From positions 1-52,073 of the forward strand of contig JAQBOK010000357.1 in NCBI GenBank assembly GCA_028288085.1: a DNA stretch of 52,073 nucleotides, given 5' to 3'. The notes under the pieces are model-generated. The model was not told the origin of the DNA. It worked only from the letters and a program-made list of their open reading frames with translations, and made no database searches. The DNA comes from Mucilaginibacter sp. (GTDB lineage Bacteria > Bacteroidota > Bacteroidia > Sphingobacteriales > Sphingobacteriaceae). Shown here piece after piece: positions 34,664 to 43,888 of this stretch; position 1 is the first letter of the stretch; each line of letters opens with the position of its first letter. The translations under genes were made by a program, and so were the position numbers.

Positions 34664-35251
34664 ATGAATATCGATTTTAATAAAACTGACGGATTGGTTC
34701 CTGTAATTATACAGGATGAGCATACATTGGAAGTGCTGATGCTTGGATACATGAACCGGGAAGCTTATGATAAAACTGTAGCAGAAAATATTGTCACTTT
34801 CTTTTCTCGTTCGAAAAATCGTTTATGGACAAAGGGCGAAACCAGCAATAATTTTCTGCATGTGAAAAGCATTCAACTTGATTGTGATAATGATACTTTG
34901 CTCATCAAGGTAAAGGCTGACGGGCCAACCTGCCATACTGGTTCGCGCAGCTGTTTTAACACTGAATATAATCAGAATTTCATCCTTCAGTTAGAGCAAA
35001 TTATAAATGACAGGTATGAGCGTCCACAGGAAAGTTCATATGTAAACAAATTGCGCAACAAAGGTCTAAATAAAATAGCTCAAAAAGTGGGTGAAGAAGC
35101 CGTGGAAACTGTTATTGCAGCCTTAGCGCAAACCGAAACTGAAATGATAGACGAAACATCTGACCTGGTTTTTCACTTGCTGGTTTTACTGCGCGAAAAA
35201 GGATTAAGCCTGGAAACGATAGCTAAGAATTTGGAGGAAAGACATAAATAG
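34664..35251 (+). CDS. hisI: Phosphoribosyl-AMP cyclohydrolase / phosphoribosyl-ATP pyrophosphatase
   Basis: This is the bifunctional HisIE type (195 aa from the chosen start). The N-terminal cyclohydrolase has the metal-binding D-C-D-N-D and C-H-T-G-S-R-S-C-F. The C-terminal pyrophosphatase has [12 protein letters not shown] with its acidic residues. I choose ATG 34664 ([13 protein letters not shown]). A longer frame from 34577 would translate the palindromic repeat and is unlikely. This closes the eight-gene his operon. Confidence 0.95.
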   Translation: MNIDFNKTDGLVPVIIQDEHTLEVLMLGYMNREAYDKTVAENIVTFFSRSKNRLWTKGETSNNFLHVKSIQLDCDNDTLLIKVKADGPTCHTGSRSCFNTEYNQNFILQLEQIINDRYERPQESSYVNKLRNKGLNKIAQKVGEEAVETVIAALAQTETEMIDETSDLVFHLLVLLREKGLSLETIAKNLEERHK

Positions 35252-35349
35252 AAAGTTTGCAGTTAGCACCAATTAAAAGATATTTAGCTGGCTTACGCTG
35301 TTATGAAATTGTATATCTATAATAAGCTATCCACTGAAAACCGGAAAAG

Positions 35350-36261
35350 ATGATCAACGTAGAAAAAGTAGCAGAACTTACCGGCCATGGTAATCCCATA
35401 TTTACGCTGGAGCTTTCTCAAAAACCAGGCATACTGTTTACCGGTGGGAATGATAAAGGCCTGGTAGAATGGAGCCTGGAAGATAATGCATTCATCAAGG
35501 TGATGTTCCCTGTTACTTCTTCTATTTATGCTATACATTGTCCGGCTGGTCGCCCATTATTATTTACCGGCCTGCGTAATGGCGAAGTTTTGGTATTCGA
35601 TTTTATCGAACAAAAAGTCATTAAAATATTAAAGCATCACAAGGCCCCAATATTTGATATCAAATCAGTAAATAGAAAAAATGAATTGCTGGTAGCTTCA
35701 GAGGACGGCTCCGTATCCATCTGTAACCTGGAAACCCTGGAATTGCTTTATACTGTTAAAGTATCCCATGATACTATACGAAGTATTTGTATCTCACCGA
35801 ACGAAAAGCAGGTGGCATTCGGCTGCCGGGATAATTCAATTAAAATTTACGATCTCGAAGACTACACGCTGCTTAAGGCCCTGCACGGGCACACATTGCC
35901 CGTCTTTACAACACAATATGCTCCGGATGGGACTTACCTGGTATCCGGCTCGCGCGATGCCCAGTTGAAAATATGGGATAGCCTGTCGTTTGAGCTTATC
36001 AAAAACATCCCCGCACACCTATTTGCGATTAATCATATTTCTTTCCATCCCACCCAGCCCTATTTTGCTACCGCCAGCATGGATAAAAGCATCAAAATAT
36101 GGGGTAGTAATGATTTCAAATTATATAAGGTCATCAACCGGGAAAAAGGCTTCGCAAGCCATCAATTATCCATCAACAAACTCGCCTGGAATGGAAATCA
36201 CCTGATCTCTGTCGGTGATGATAAGCGTATTATCATTTGGGATATAAAATTTAGTGAATAG
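35350..36261 (+). CDS. WD40-repeat protein
   Basis: The 303-aa protein consists of about seven WD40 repeats with no signal peptide. Visible units include T-G-H-G-N-P-I-F-T near 10, H-G-H-T-L-P-V-F-T, V-S-G-S-R-D-A-Q-L-K-I-W-D, F-A-T-A-S-M-D-K-S-I-K-I-W and the last I-I-I-W-D-I. It should form a seven-bladed propeller, a cytoplasmic interaction scaffold. It begins 98 bp after hisIE; no link to histidine synthesis is evident. Confidence 0.9.
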   Translation: MINVEKVAELTGHGNPIFTLELSQKPGILFTGGNDKGLVEWSLEDNAFIKVMFPVTSSIYAIHCPAGRPLLFTGLRNGEVLVFDFIEQKVIKILKHHKAPIFDIKSVNRKNELLVASEDGSVSICNLETLELLYTVKVSHDTIRSICISPNEKQVAFGCRDNSIKIYDLEDYTLLKALHGHTLPVFTTQYAPDGTYLVSGSRDAQLKIWDSLSFELIKNIPAHLFAINHISFHPTQPYFATASMDKSIKIWGSNDFKLYKVINREKGFASHQLSINKLAWNGNHLISVGDDKRIIIWDIKFSE

Positions 36262-36570
36262 TTAATCAGGTAGATCAAGCTGATTTGTTGCTAAATCATT
36301 TATAATTAGACATTAAGCCACCAACAGGGCACTTAATAAACCATTTGACTATTTATATAAACATTTTAATATACTGAATAATAGTATATTAAGCTATAGT
36401 TAAAAAAAATCGGCAACTTTTGTTGAAACTCCTGCGTAAAATAACCCAACGGGTTATTAAATACACTCTATTTATTTAACCATAAGTTACATCTATCTCA
36501 ATTTGTATTCGTTTGCCCATGTATATTCACATACTGTTCAGTTACCCCCGTTCACAACCTCAAACCGATT
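36262..36570. other. Intergenic region before the secreted T9SS protein
   Basis: This 309-bp AT-rich gap holds one clear feature: a hairpin aataaccc-aac-gggttatt at 36440-36458. I see no gene and no clear TAnnTTTG box. The hairpin could be the terminator of the WD40 gene or a 5'-leader element. Confidence 0.5.
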
Positions 36571-39500
36571 ATGGAAAAAACATTTACTTTACTACAGTTC
36601 CTGTTAAAAACAGCTGTCTTAACGATGATGATTCTTTTTTTCAACAAAGAAGCGCATTCACAGGCCGCCTATTATGATAACTACGCTTTCCGCATACCGT
36701 TAACCACAAACAACGCTTCGTTAGGTATTGCTACCGACCAAACAAATTTTGTGGCCTTACTTAAAATAGTAAGTCCTTCATTTATTACAGGGCCATGTTC
36801 AAGCCAGGCCGGTGGCTCAACTTCAGTTCCACCTTTTGCCATTATTGATAGCGCCTATTCAACCACAACCGAATTATATTACCAGGTAGAAAACTGGGAC
36901 ACTACAACAGGTACAATATACTTTTGGGTGAAAGTACCTACACTTTATAAAACAGGTTCAGCCAGTGGATCAAATAAATTTTATTGCTATTTTGGTTCAA
37001 CCAGCAGCCCTTCGGTTACACACAACGCAACCTGGCAAAAACTAACCTGGAGCAGTGTTACCGCTACAGCTGGTATTAATTACTCAGGGGTTTATCATTT
37101 TAATGAGAATCCAGCCGGCGCCGCGCCCCAATTTTCAGATGCTACCGTAAATAATAATAACCTTTCAACCGCAAGTTCAGGTACGGTAACTCAAAATACG
37201 GTATCTCAGATAGGAAATGGTATTACTTTATCCGCTACATCAGTACTCGATATTGGCGCTACAGGCGTGCCTAACAGCAATGCAAACCAATCCCTTTCGC
37301 TATGGGCCAGTTATCCCGGTATTCCGGCACATACTGCCAATTTAATTGTACTTGAAAATAGCACTAACCCTGCTGCAACCGGAAATGGCACTCAACTAGG
37401 TGTATTGATCAATGGTGGTTCTACGCCGCTGCAAACATGGAGATGGGCAAATAGATTAACCCCGCTGGTTTCATTTGCTACACCACCAACAATAAATACC
37501 TGGCATCATTATGTTTATACTTATGATAAGACAGCCAACAAAAGTTATCTTTACTTAGACGGCGCCTTAATTGCAGGCCCAACTACTGATAGTTCTAACC
37601 CTCCGTTTACCGGAACCGTTGATATGATCTCATTCGGTGATTATATTAATAACAATATTGGTGGCAGCGGACTTCATACTGTGGGCGGTCAAAGTTATAC
37701 AGGGACAATGGATGAAGCCCATATTATAGGTGCTACTTTATCAGCTGATTGGGTAAAGGCAGAATACGTTAACCAAAAAAACCCAACCGCTTTTACAACA
37801 TCCGGTTCAATGCAAACCAATTCAGCACGGGCTTCAACAGTAGCCGGTTATTTAGTTTATACCTGGAAAGGAGTAACTACTGATCCCGCTAATGCCAGCA
37901 ACTGGGATAATACAACATCGGGCGTTATCAATGAGGCTCCGGTTAATGCAAATGTTAACTGGGTTATCCCTGGTGGCCTCACCAATTACCCTATTTTAAC
38001 TACAAGTACCGGTGCCTATGGGGTAACTATAGCATCATCTGCGCATATCAATTTAAACGGCTATACTTTGAGCGTGGGCTGTAATATTTATAACAGTGGC
38101 GGCGGCCAAATACTTTACAACGGCAATTACACTTCAAAAATCACGTGGAACGGATCGTTGTCATCACAATATTACTACGGCAGCAACACAGCGCTCACAG
38201 CGGAGCTTGGTGCTATGGAAGTTAATAATTCTGCAGCCGGAGCAATAAATATAAGTGGCGGCCCTGTTGATATTTTCAGCTTGCTTACTATAACAAAGGG
38301 CAGCTTGGTTATAGACACCTCTCCTGCCTCTTTAACATTGAAAAGTTCATCAACACAAACTGCTAATGTAGCCGCAATTCCGGCAGCTTGCAGTATTACC
38401 GGTACTGTAAATGTAGAACGGTTTATAAAAGGAAGCTATCCGATTGATCTTTCAAAACGGGGATACAGACTGGTATCATCACCCGTTTATACTGGTACAG
38501 CGAGTGGCAACAATGTATTTGATTTATCCTGGCTGTTAAGCAGCGCAATAATCACAGGCCCGGCAGGCGGAGGTTTTACTTCTGTGGGCAATCCGTCAAC
38601 ATATATTTACCGCGAGGATATATTGCCAAGCGATGCCAATTTCACCACTGGAAATTATAAAGGGGTAGCTGCACTAAATAATTCACCAGCTTATAACATA
38701 GGAACCCAAAAACGCGCTACTCTGACTAATACAAACGATACCACCATAAATCTCACAGTAGGTAACGGTGTCCTTTTCTTTTTCAGGGGCAATAAGGTAA
38801 ATAACGGAAGTACAGGTGGCACAAAAACCTCCCTGCCATATAACTATCCTGAGGATGTAACATTCACTAACACGGGCATCTTAAATACGGGTACGGTAAA
38901 TGTAATGCTATGGTATAAGGCAGACAATTTTCTGGGTTACACTAATAATAGCCTTGCCAATTCGGCAGTAAGAGGTTATTGCTTAGTGGGCAACCCTTAT
39001 GCATCCACTTTAAACTGGGAAAAATATAATAGGAATTCAACAGTCGCCAACTCTTCTATCTATGGCGGTAGCGGTCTGTCATCAACAATTTATATGTTTA
39101 ACCCTACAAATAAACAATACGAGGCTTACATGCAAAAAATTGGCACTATAACCCCCGGCGATACTACAACAAACCTTGACCCCGGTACTGCTGTTGGTTC
39201 TGCCAGTAATATGATCGCCAGCGGCCAGGGTTTTTTTATCAGAGCAACTTCAACAACACAAACGCTGTCGTTTAGGGAAACTGCAAAAACACCCGCACAA
39301 CCCGCTCCCAGCAAGTTGATTACTTTAATGGGAATGCCTAAAGAAACATATTCGGCAGATGAACCGTTGATACGTCTTCAACTATTGGCAGACTCCATAA
39401 ATACTGATGAAATAGTGGTACGTTTGAACGATAAGGCAAGTAATGCATACACTAATTCAGAAGATGCACAAGATATGGGCGGTATTAGTCCTGAGGTTAG

Positions 39501-40350
39501 TCTGTCAGCCTTGTCAAGTGATAGCGTTAAATTAGCGATCAGTCGTCTACCTTTTCCTAAAAAAACACCACAAATAGTATCACTCTTTACAGATGCCACA
39601 GTTACCGGCTCATACAAGTTAAAATTATCACAAATTGCCAATCTGCCACCTATTTACCAGGTTTTGTTAAAAGATGGCTTTAAACATGATTCTGTAGATA
39701 TTCGCGTTAGCCCTATTTATAGTTTTAATATCGACAAAAGTAACCCTGCTACTTTTGGAAGCAATCGCTTCCAATTAGTAATACGTCAAAATCCACAATT
39801 GGCTTTGAAATTATTAACTTTTGATGCCAATAAAACAACCAATGGCTCTTCTGTTACCTGGAAAGTTAAAAATGAGTATAGTTACACAACCTTTTACGTT
39901 GAACGAAGCATTGATAAAGGGGAAACATTTGAATCGATTAAAAGCATTCAATCAAGCGGCATAGGAAGCTATAGTTTTTTAGATAAAAAACCAGTTATAG
40001 GGCAAAATCAATACCGGTTGAAACTGTCTGATATCAATAATAACACCAGTTATTCTAAAACTGTAACGCTATATTATTCACAGCCAGGCAATAATCAAAA
40101 TGCAAGCATCAATATTTACCCCAATCCTACAGCAGCCGTTATCAATTTATCGGTGGAGCAAAACTCAAAAATAGTTGCCTATAACATCAAAATAGTGAAC
40201 GCAGCAGGCATAGTAGTAAAAGAGAGTGTATCGCAGCAATCAAATTGGCATGCCAATATCAGTTATTTAAAGCCCGGGACTTATATTGTACAAGTAACAA
40301 GTAATAATGATAAAAGTATGGTAGGGGTTACCAGCTTTGTGAAAAACTGA
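36571..40350 (+). CDS. Secreted DUF2341/LamG-like protein with type IX secretion C-terminal domain
   Basis: The 1259-aa protein has a signal peptide (1-30, A-H-S-Q-A). A DUF2341-type domain follows at about 35-155 (Y-A-F-R-I-P-L). A concanavalin/LamG-like region is at about 165-400 (W-H-H-Y-V-Y-T-Y-D, then Y-L-D-G-A-L-I-A-G), and a long beta-rich Ser/Thr/Asn-rich middle comes next. The last 80 residues (I-Y-P-N-P-T-A ... K-P-G-T-Y-I-V-Q-V) form the Por/type-A sorting domain of the type IX secretion system. It should be displayed on or released from the outer membrane; binding to polysaccharide is plausible. Its stop is 1 bp from the convergent NlpC gene. Confidence 0.88.
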   Translation: MEKTFTLLQFLLKTAVLTMMILFFNKEAHSQAAYYDNYAFRIPLTTNNASLGIATDQTNFVALLKIVSPSFITGPCSSQAGGSTSVPPFAIIDSAYSTTTELYYQVENWDTTTGTIYFWVKVPTLYKTGSASGSNKFYCYFGSTSSPSVTHNATWQKLTWSSVTATAGINYSGVYHFNENPAGAAPQFSDATVNNNNLSTASSGTVTQNTVSQIGNGITLSATSVLDIGATGVPNSNANQSLSLWASYPGIPAHTANLIVLENSTNPAATGNGTQLGVLINGGSTPLQTWRWANRLTPLVSFATPPTINTWHHYVYTYDKTANKSYLYLDGALIAGPTTDSSNPPFTGTVDMISFGDYINNNIGGSGLHTVGGQSYTGTMDEAHIIGATLSADWVKAEYVNQKNPTAFTTSGSMQTNSARASTVAGYLVYTWKGVTTDPANASNWDNTTSGVINEAPVNANVNWVIPGGLTNYPILTTSTGAYGVTIASSAHINLNGYTLSVGCNIYNSGGGQILYNGNYTSKITWNGSLSSQYYYGSNTALTAELGAMEVNNSAAGAINISGGPVDIFSLLTITKGSLVIDTSPASLTLKSSSTQTANVAAIPAACSITGTVNVERFIKGSYPIDLSKRGYRLVSSPVYTGTASGNNVFDLSWLLSSAIITGPAGGGFTSVGNPSTYIYREDILPSDANFTTGNYKGVAALNNSPAYNIGTQKRATLTNTNDTTINLTVGNGVLFFFRGNKVNNGSTGGTKTSLPYNYPEDVTFTNTGILNTGTVNVMLWYKADNFLGYTNNSLANSAVRGYCLVGNPYASTLNWEKYNRNSTVANSSIYGGSGLSSTIYMFNPTNKQYEAYMQKIGTITPGDTTTNLDPGTAVGSASNMIASGQGFFIRATSTTQTLSFRETAKTPAQPAPSKLITLMGMPKETYSADEPLIRLQLLADSINTDEIVVRLNDKASNAYTNSEDAQDMGGISPEVSLSALSSDSVKLAISRLPFPKKTPQIVSLFTDATVTGSYKLKLSQIANLPPIYQVLLKDGFKHDSVDIRVSPIYSFNIDKSNPATFGSNRFQLVIRQNPQLALKLLTFDANKTTNGSSVTWKVKNEYSYTTFYVERSIDKGETFESIKSIQSSGIGSYSFLDKKPVIGQNQYRLKLSDINNNTSYSKTVTLYYSQPGNNQNASINIYPNPTAAVINLSVEQNSKIVAYNIKIVNAAGIVVKESVSQQSNWHANISYLKPGTYIVQVTSNNDKSMVGVTSFVKN

Positions 40351-40351
40351 G

Positions 40352-41113
40352 TTATGTAACGCGTTTAATTATTCGCAGTGTATGTGTATATCTTTTCAGG
40401 TCTTCTGAGTAGATACCCTGGCTGTCTATTGCATCAATTTTTACCCGGCCAGATGCATGAATTATTTGAGCATTGTTCAACATAATACCTACATGGGTTA
40501 TTCTGCCTTCATCGTTATCGAAAAAGGCCAGATCGCCCAATTTGGCTTCAGATAAAAAGTCAACTATCTTACCTTGTTCGGCTTGCATCCAGGCATCCCG
40601 CTTTAAATCAATACCCTGAAGTTTAAATACAGCTTGCGTAAAACCTGAACAGTCAATGCCATAATGGGTGCGGCCTCCCCAAAGATAAGCGGTGTTCAAA
40701 AATGACCTGGCAGTTATTTCTAAACTTTCCGTTTCACCAATCTCTCCTATTATTTCAAATTTCTCATTTCCTATCTGGCAGGTTGTACCTTTTAAAAACA
40801 CCAGCGAACTACCAACCGGCAAATACATCACACTATTATCAGGTTTTTTCCAGGCCTGTGTTACTGCACGATAAGTAATTGGCGGGCGGTTTAGCCTAAG
40901 GGTTTTGTAGGCGATATGCCCCAGCATAGCAAATTGCAAGCGCCCAATCCAGCCTTCATATTTATCATTAGTTGTAATAATTTTCACCCATCTTTCTGTC
41001 CATTCAACTATTTCAAAATCTTCGCCAAATAATATTTGCGATACCTGCTCGCTTTTATCACTTGCTTCAGCCCTAAGGGGGATAACAGCTAAATTACAAA
41101 TGCCATATTCCAT
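40352..41113 (-). CDS. NlpC/P60 (C40) peptidase with N-terminal SH3-like domains
   Basis: The 253-aa protein has two SH3b-like segments (1-60 and 75-125) and an NlpC/P60 domain. The catalytic residues are Cys155 (Y-G-I-D-C-S-G-F), His207 (T-H-V-G-I-M) and His219 (I-I-H-A-S-G). This layout is that of gamma-D-glutamyl-diamino-acid endopeptidases that cleave peptidoglycan stem peptides. No signal peptide is visible, so it may act in peptide recycling inside the cell. Its stop faces that of the T9SS protein one base away. Confidence 0.92.
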   Translation of the reverse strand: MEYGICNLAVIPLRAEASDKSEQVSQILFGEDFEIVEWTERWVKIITTNDKYEGWIGRLQFAMLGHIAYKTLRLNRPPITYRAVTQAWKKPDNSVMYLPVGSSLVFLKGTTCQIGNEKFEIIGEIGETESLEITARSFLNTAYLWGGRTHYGIDCSGFTQAVFKLQGIDLKRDAWMQAEQGKIVDFLSEAKLGDLAFFDNDEGRITHVGIMLNNAQIIHASGRVKIDAIDSQGIYSEDLKRYTHTLRIIKRVT

Positions 41114-41190
41114 TATTACGAATAAGATTAAAGATTATAGGGGTAAGATATTTTCAGCAACTATAGGTTAAAAATTTCATTAAAAAAAAT

Positions 41191-41217
41191 GGGGAATATA
41201 TAAGTTATATATTCCCC
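41191..41217 (-). terminator. Terminator of the ferredoxin gene
   Basis: Perfect 13-bp inverted repeat ggggaatatataa / ttatatattcccc around one base, with T8 on the minus strand. It follows the ferredoxin gene stop by about 22 bp. Confidence 0.85.
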
Positions 41218-41239
41218 TATTCAAAAGAAAAATATTTAA

Positions 41240-41593
41240 CTATTCATTCATATGAAGCCATTCTTTTTTGGCCAAAAGTTCTTCTTTGGTCTCTCTAACG
41301 TCTTCATCATCTACACAGCAATCAACCGGGCAAACAGCGGCACATTGTGGTTCATCATGAAATCCCACACACTCGGTACATTTATCCGGTACTATATAAT
41401 AAATATCATCTGATAATGCAGCTTGAGTTTCTTCAGCATTCAAAGTGTTGCCATCACCAAAATCAATAAGTCCTTTTAAGCCCGTTCCGTCCGAAAAACG
41501 CCAGGCAGCACCTGCATCATAAATAGCATTATTCGGGCATTCTGGTTCGCAGGCCCCACAGTTTATGCATTCATCGGTGATTTTAATCGCCAT
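41240..41593 (-). CDS. Ferredoxin, two [4Fe-4S] clusters
   Basis: The 117-aa protein has C-I-N-C-G-A-C-E-P-E-C-P (Cys9, 12, 15, 19) and C-T-E-C-x8-C-x3-C-P (Cys72, 75, 84, 88), separated by an insertion of about 50 residues compared with the minimal bacterial ferredoxin. Extra Cys92 and Cys93 follow the second motif. The long acidic C-terminal helix resembles the Alvin-type extended ferredoxins. It is divergent to the acyl-CoA reductase gene with a 102-bp shared upstream region. Confidence 0.92.
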   Translation of the reverse strand: MAIKITDECINCGACEPECPNNAIYDAGAAWRFSDGTGLKGLIDFGDGNTLNAEETQAALSDDIYYIVPDKCTECVGFHDEPQCAAVCPVDCCVDDEDVRETKEELLAKKEWLHMNE

Positions 41594-41620
41594 ATATTCT
41601 TATTATCTTATATTCTAAAT

Positions 41621-41628
41621 TACCTTTG
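41621..41628 (+). promoter_or_regulatory. Possible -7 box (TACCTTTG) of the acyl-CoA reductase gene
   Basis: TACCTTTG fits TAnnTTTG and lies 67 bp before the ATG. No good -33 element is visible upstream. Confidence 0.3.
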
Positions 41629-41695
41629 CCTTGCCAATACAAGTATGCAAATATAACAAAAAAACACTTTATGGGTTTCCCCACTTACCATTTAT

Positions 41696-42718
41696 ATGTC
41701 AAAATTTAACATAAACTACTTAGCAGATGTATTTTCTACGTTAGGCGGGCAATTAAGTTACCCTAATGAAGAATTAACTGCGATAATACAGGATGAACAT
41801 TATTACAACGCATGGTTTACCCCGGTGAGTGTAGAGAACGCGGTTAAAGCATTAGGCAGAATGCTTAATCAGCAAGATCTTTTAACGTGGCTTAACAGGT
41901 ATCGGCTTAACACTGGCGTAAACAAAAAAGTTGGGCTGATACTTGCAGGAAACATCCCCCTGGTTGGTTTTCATGATGTGCTGTGCGTACTTATCAGCGG
42001 GAATCATGCCTTAATTAAAGCTTCCACACAGGATGCCAGATTAATAAAACATGTATTGAATATGCTTACATCCATTGATGCAAGCTTTCTGGATAAATAT
42101 ACTTTTGTAGAACGACTGGAAAATTTTGATGCGATAATAGCAACGGGCAGTAATAATTCCTCGCGTTATTTTGAATATTATTTCAGTAAAGTGCCCAATA
42201 TTATCCGCAAAAATCGCAATAGCGTCGCTGTGTTGACAGGGAATGAAACAACCGGACAATTATTTAACCTGGGTCATGACATTTTTGATTACTATGGTTT
42301 AGGCTGCCGCAATGTATCTAAACTGCTGGTGCCAAAAGATTATGATTTTGTGCCATTTTTTGAAGCTATCGAACCTTACCACCCCATCATTAATCATCAT
42401 AAATACAATAATAATTATGATTATAACAAGTCTATCTACCTGGTAAATCGCGACAAGCATCTTGATAACGGGTTTTTATTAGTAAAGGAGGATGAAAGGA
42501 TGGTATCGCCATTGGCCGTACTTTTTTACGAAAATTATGAGGATATCCAAGCGGCTGAAGCTATACTTACCCGCGAAAGTGAAAATATACAGTGTATCGT
42601 AACTGCAGCAACACTTGGAGTAAATAACCAGGAGGTAGATTTTGGCAAAAGTCAACAGCCCGCGCTGTGGGATTACGCAGATGGTATTGATACCATGGAT
42701 TTCTTGACAAAGCTTTAA
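41696..42718 (+). CDS. Acyl-CoA reductase (LuxC-like)
   Basis: The 340-aa protein has an aldehyde-dehydrogenase-like fold with the catalytic Cys204 in Y-G-L-G-C-R-N-V-S-K. Other motifs are L-A-G-N-I-P-L-V-G-F-H-D (83-94), A-L-I-K-A-S near 105-110 and A-I-I-A-T-G-S-N-N-S-S-R at 146-157. LuxC-type enzymes reduce acyl-CoA or acyl-enzyme to an aldehyde with NADPH. The divergent ferredoxin is a frequent neighbour in Bacteroidota, as far as I recall together with serC and serA; those are absent here. Confidence 0.85.
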   Translation: MSKFNINYLADVFSTLGGQLSYPNEELTAIIQDEHYYNAWFTPVSVENAVKALGRMLNQQDLLTWLNRYRLNTGVNKKVGLILAGNIPLVGFHDVLCVLISGNHALIKASTQDARLIKHVLNMLTSIDASFLDKYTFVERLENFDAIIATGSNNSSRYFEYYFSKVPNIIRKNRNSVAVLTGNETTGQLFNLGHDIFDYYGLGCRNVSKLLVPKDYDFVPFFEAIEPYHPIINHHKYNNNYDYNKSIYLVNRDKHLDNGFLLVKEDERMVSPLAVLFYENYEDIQAAEAILTRESENIQCIVTAATLGVNNQEVDFGKSQQPALWDYADGIDTMDFLTKL

Positions 42719-42803
42719 ATAAACGATACCTTTGGAGGAAGGTGAAAGCTGGAAGGTAAAATTAAAACCAGCCTTTGTTTTTCGTCTTTATCCTTTAAAT
42801 TGA

Positions 42804-43007
42804 ATGTATATTATAAAAGTTAAAGGCGTAGCCAAGATACCTGATTATGTACAGTTGCGTGATGACAAATTTACGCTTTTGGCTTATTTCAGGGTGGACA
42901 GGCCCGAAAAATCATTGGATAAAGTAGGGCTGGGCAGTAAAACAGAATACATAATGAGTATTATTAAAGATCTCCCTTTTGGTCAGATCCTAAAATTAGA
43001 ATTATAA
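42804..43007 (+). CDS. Small conserved-looking protein upstream of ftsE, 67 aa
   Basis: The frame has a good start (MYIIKVKGVAKIPDYVQLRDDK) and ends 2 bp before the ftsE ATG, which supports a real gene translated with ftsE. The protein is soluble with alternating beta and helical segments and no Cys. I recall similar short proteins in Sphingobacteriaceae but know no function. It may be an ftsE-linked helper. Confidence 0.7.
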   Translation: MYIIKVKGVAKIPDYVQLRDDKFTLLAYFRVDRPEKSLDKVGLGSKTEYIMSIIKDLPFGQILKLEL

Positions 43008-43009
43008 AA

Positions 43010-43693
43010 ATGATCGGAAACTCAATTATAAAGTTGAATAACGTTGATATTTTTCAACAAAAGCACCTGGTATTATCTAATGTTAACCTGCATGTGGATA
43101 AAGGCGATTTTGTGTGGCTTATCGGACAGACAGGTTCGGGGAAAAGCAGCCTGCTTAAATTGATTTACGGTGAGCTCAACCTCTCTACCGGCGAAGGCCA
43201 TGCCTGCGGATACGATCTAAAAAAGATCACAACGCATGATATACCTTTTTTGCGCAGAAAACTAGGCATAGTTTTCCAGGATTTTCAATTATTGACCGAT
43301 CGCTCTGTTGAGGATAACCTGCGGTTCGTGATGCAGGCAACAGGATGGACAGAGAAAAAACTGATAGCAGATCGAACACTGGACGTACTGGAAAAAGTGG
43401 GCTTGCGTTCCAAATTAAAAAAAATGCCTCATGAATTGTCTGGTGGCGAGCAACAACGTGTGGTAATAGCCCGTGCCCTGATTAACGACCCTGAGATCAT
43501 TCTTGCGGATGAACCCACCGGAAACCTTGATCCCGATACTTCTGAAGAAATTGTGCTTTTATTAAAACAGATCAGCCAATCTGGTACTGCTATCCTGATA
43601 GCTACCCACGATTATCACATCATCCGTACTTTTCCTTCGCGCATCATCAAGTGCGAAAATGGCAAAGTGCTTGAGGATGTTCAAATAGCTTAG
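43010..43693 (+). CDS. ftsE: Cell-division ABC ATPase
   Basis: The 227-aa ATPase has Walker [10 protein letters not shown] (39-47), Q-loop F-Q-D-F-Q-L-L near 90-96, signature L-S-G-G-E-Q-Q-R and Walker [13 protein letters not shown]. The F-Q-D-F-Q-L-L stretch is typical of FtsE. With FtsX it controls peptidoglycan hydrolases at the septum. No ftsX is adjacent, so it is probably elsewhere in the genome. A MacB-type ATPase is the alternative reading. Confidence 0.85.
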   Translation: MIGNSIIKLNNVDIFQQKHLVLSNVNLHVDKGDFVWLIGQTGSGKSSLLKLIYGELNLSTGEGHACGYDLKKITTHDIPFLRRKLGIVFQDFQLLTDRSVEDNLRFVMQATGWTEKKLIADRTLDVLEKVGLRSKLKKMPHELSGGEQQRVVIARALINDPEIILADEPTGNLDPDTSEEIVLLLKQISQSGTAILIATHDYHIIRTFPSRIIKCENGKVLEDVQIA

Positions 43694-43696
43694 TCC

Positions 43697-43790
43697 GGTT
43701 TGCAGTTGGGTGATTTTGGTTTACAAATAAAAACTGCCAACTGTGAAAGAACTGCCAACTGTACACGGCAAACTGCCAACTTAATACTGT
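43697..43790. repeat. Tandem aactgccaac repeat between ftsE and grpE
   Basis: The unit aactgccaac occurs at 43732, 43750 and 43771, with a related gtttgcagttggg at about 43698. The same word family is found in the hisB-hisH gap, so it is an intergenic repeat type rather than an operator unique to grpE. Confidence 0.6.
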
Positions 43791-43816
43791 AAATAAATCA
43801 GTTCCAAACAATAATC

Positions 43817-43850
43817 CCTGCCACCTTGTCGGCTTTTGCGCAATGGCAGG
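43817..43850. promoter_or_regulatory. Inverted repeat upstream of grpE, possible heat-shock operator
   Basis: Arms cctgcca (43817-43823) and tggcagg (43844-43850) are perfect, 20 nt apart. A shorter overlapping dyad ctgcca-cct-tgtcgg (43818-43832) is also seen. It lies 39 bp before the grpE ATG. It is not CIRCE. A chaperone-specific operator is plausible but unproven. Confidence 0.4.
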
Positions 43851-43888
43851 ATACTTGATTTGCAGAGTTGAATCATGAATTTAATGAT

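Noticed and set aside
43868..43888. TTG start of grpE
   Set aside because: The ATG seven codons later gives a typical GrpE N-terminus.
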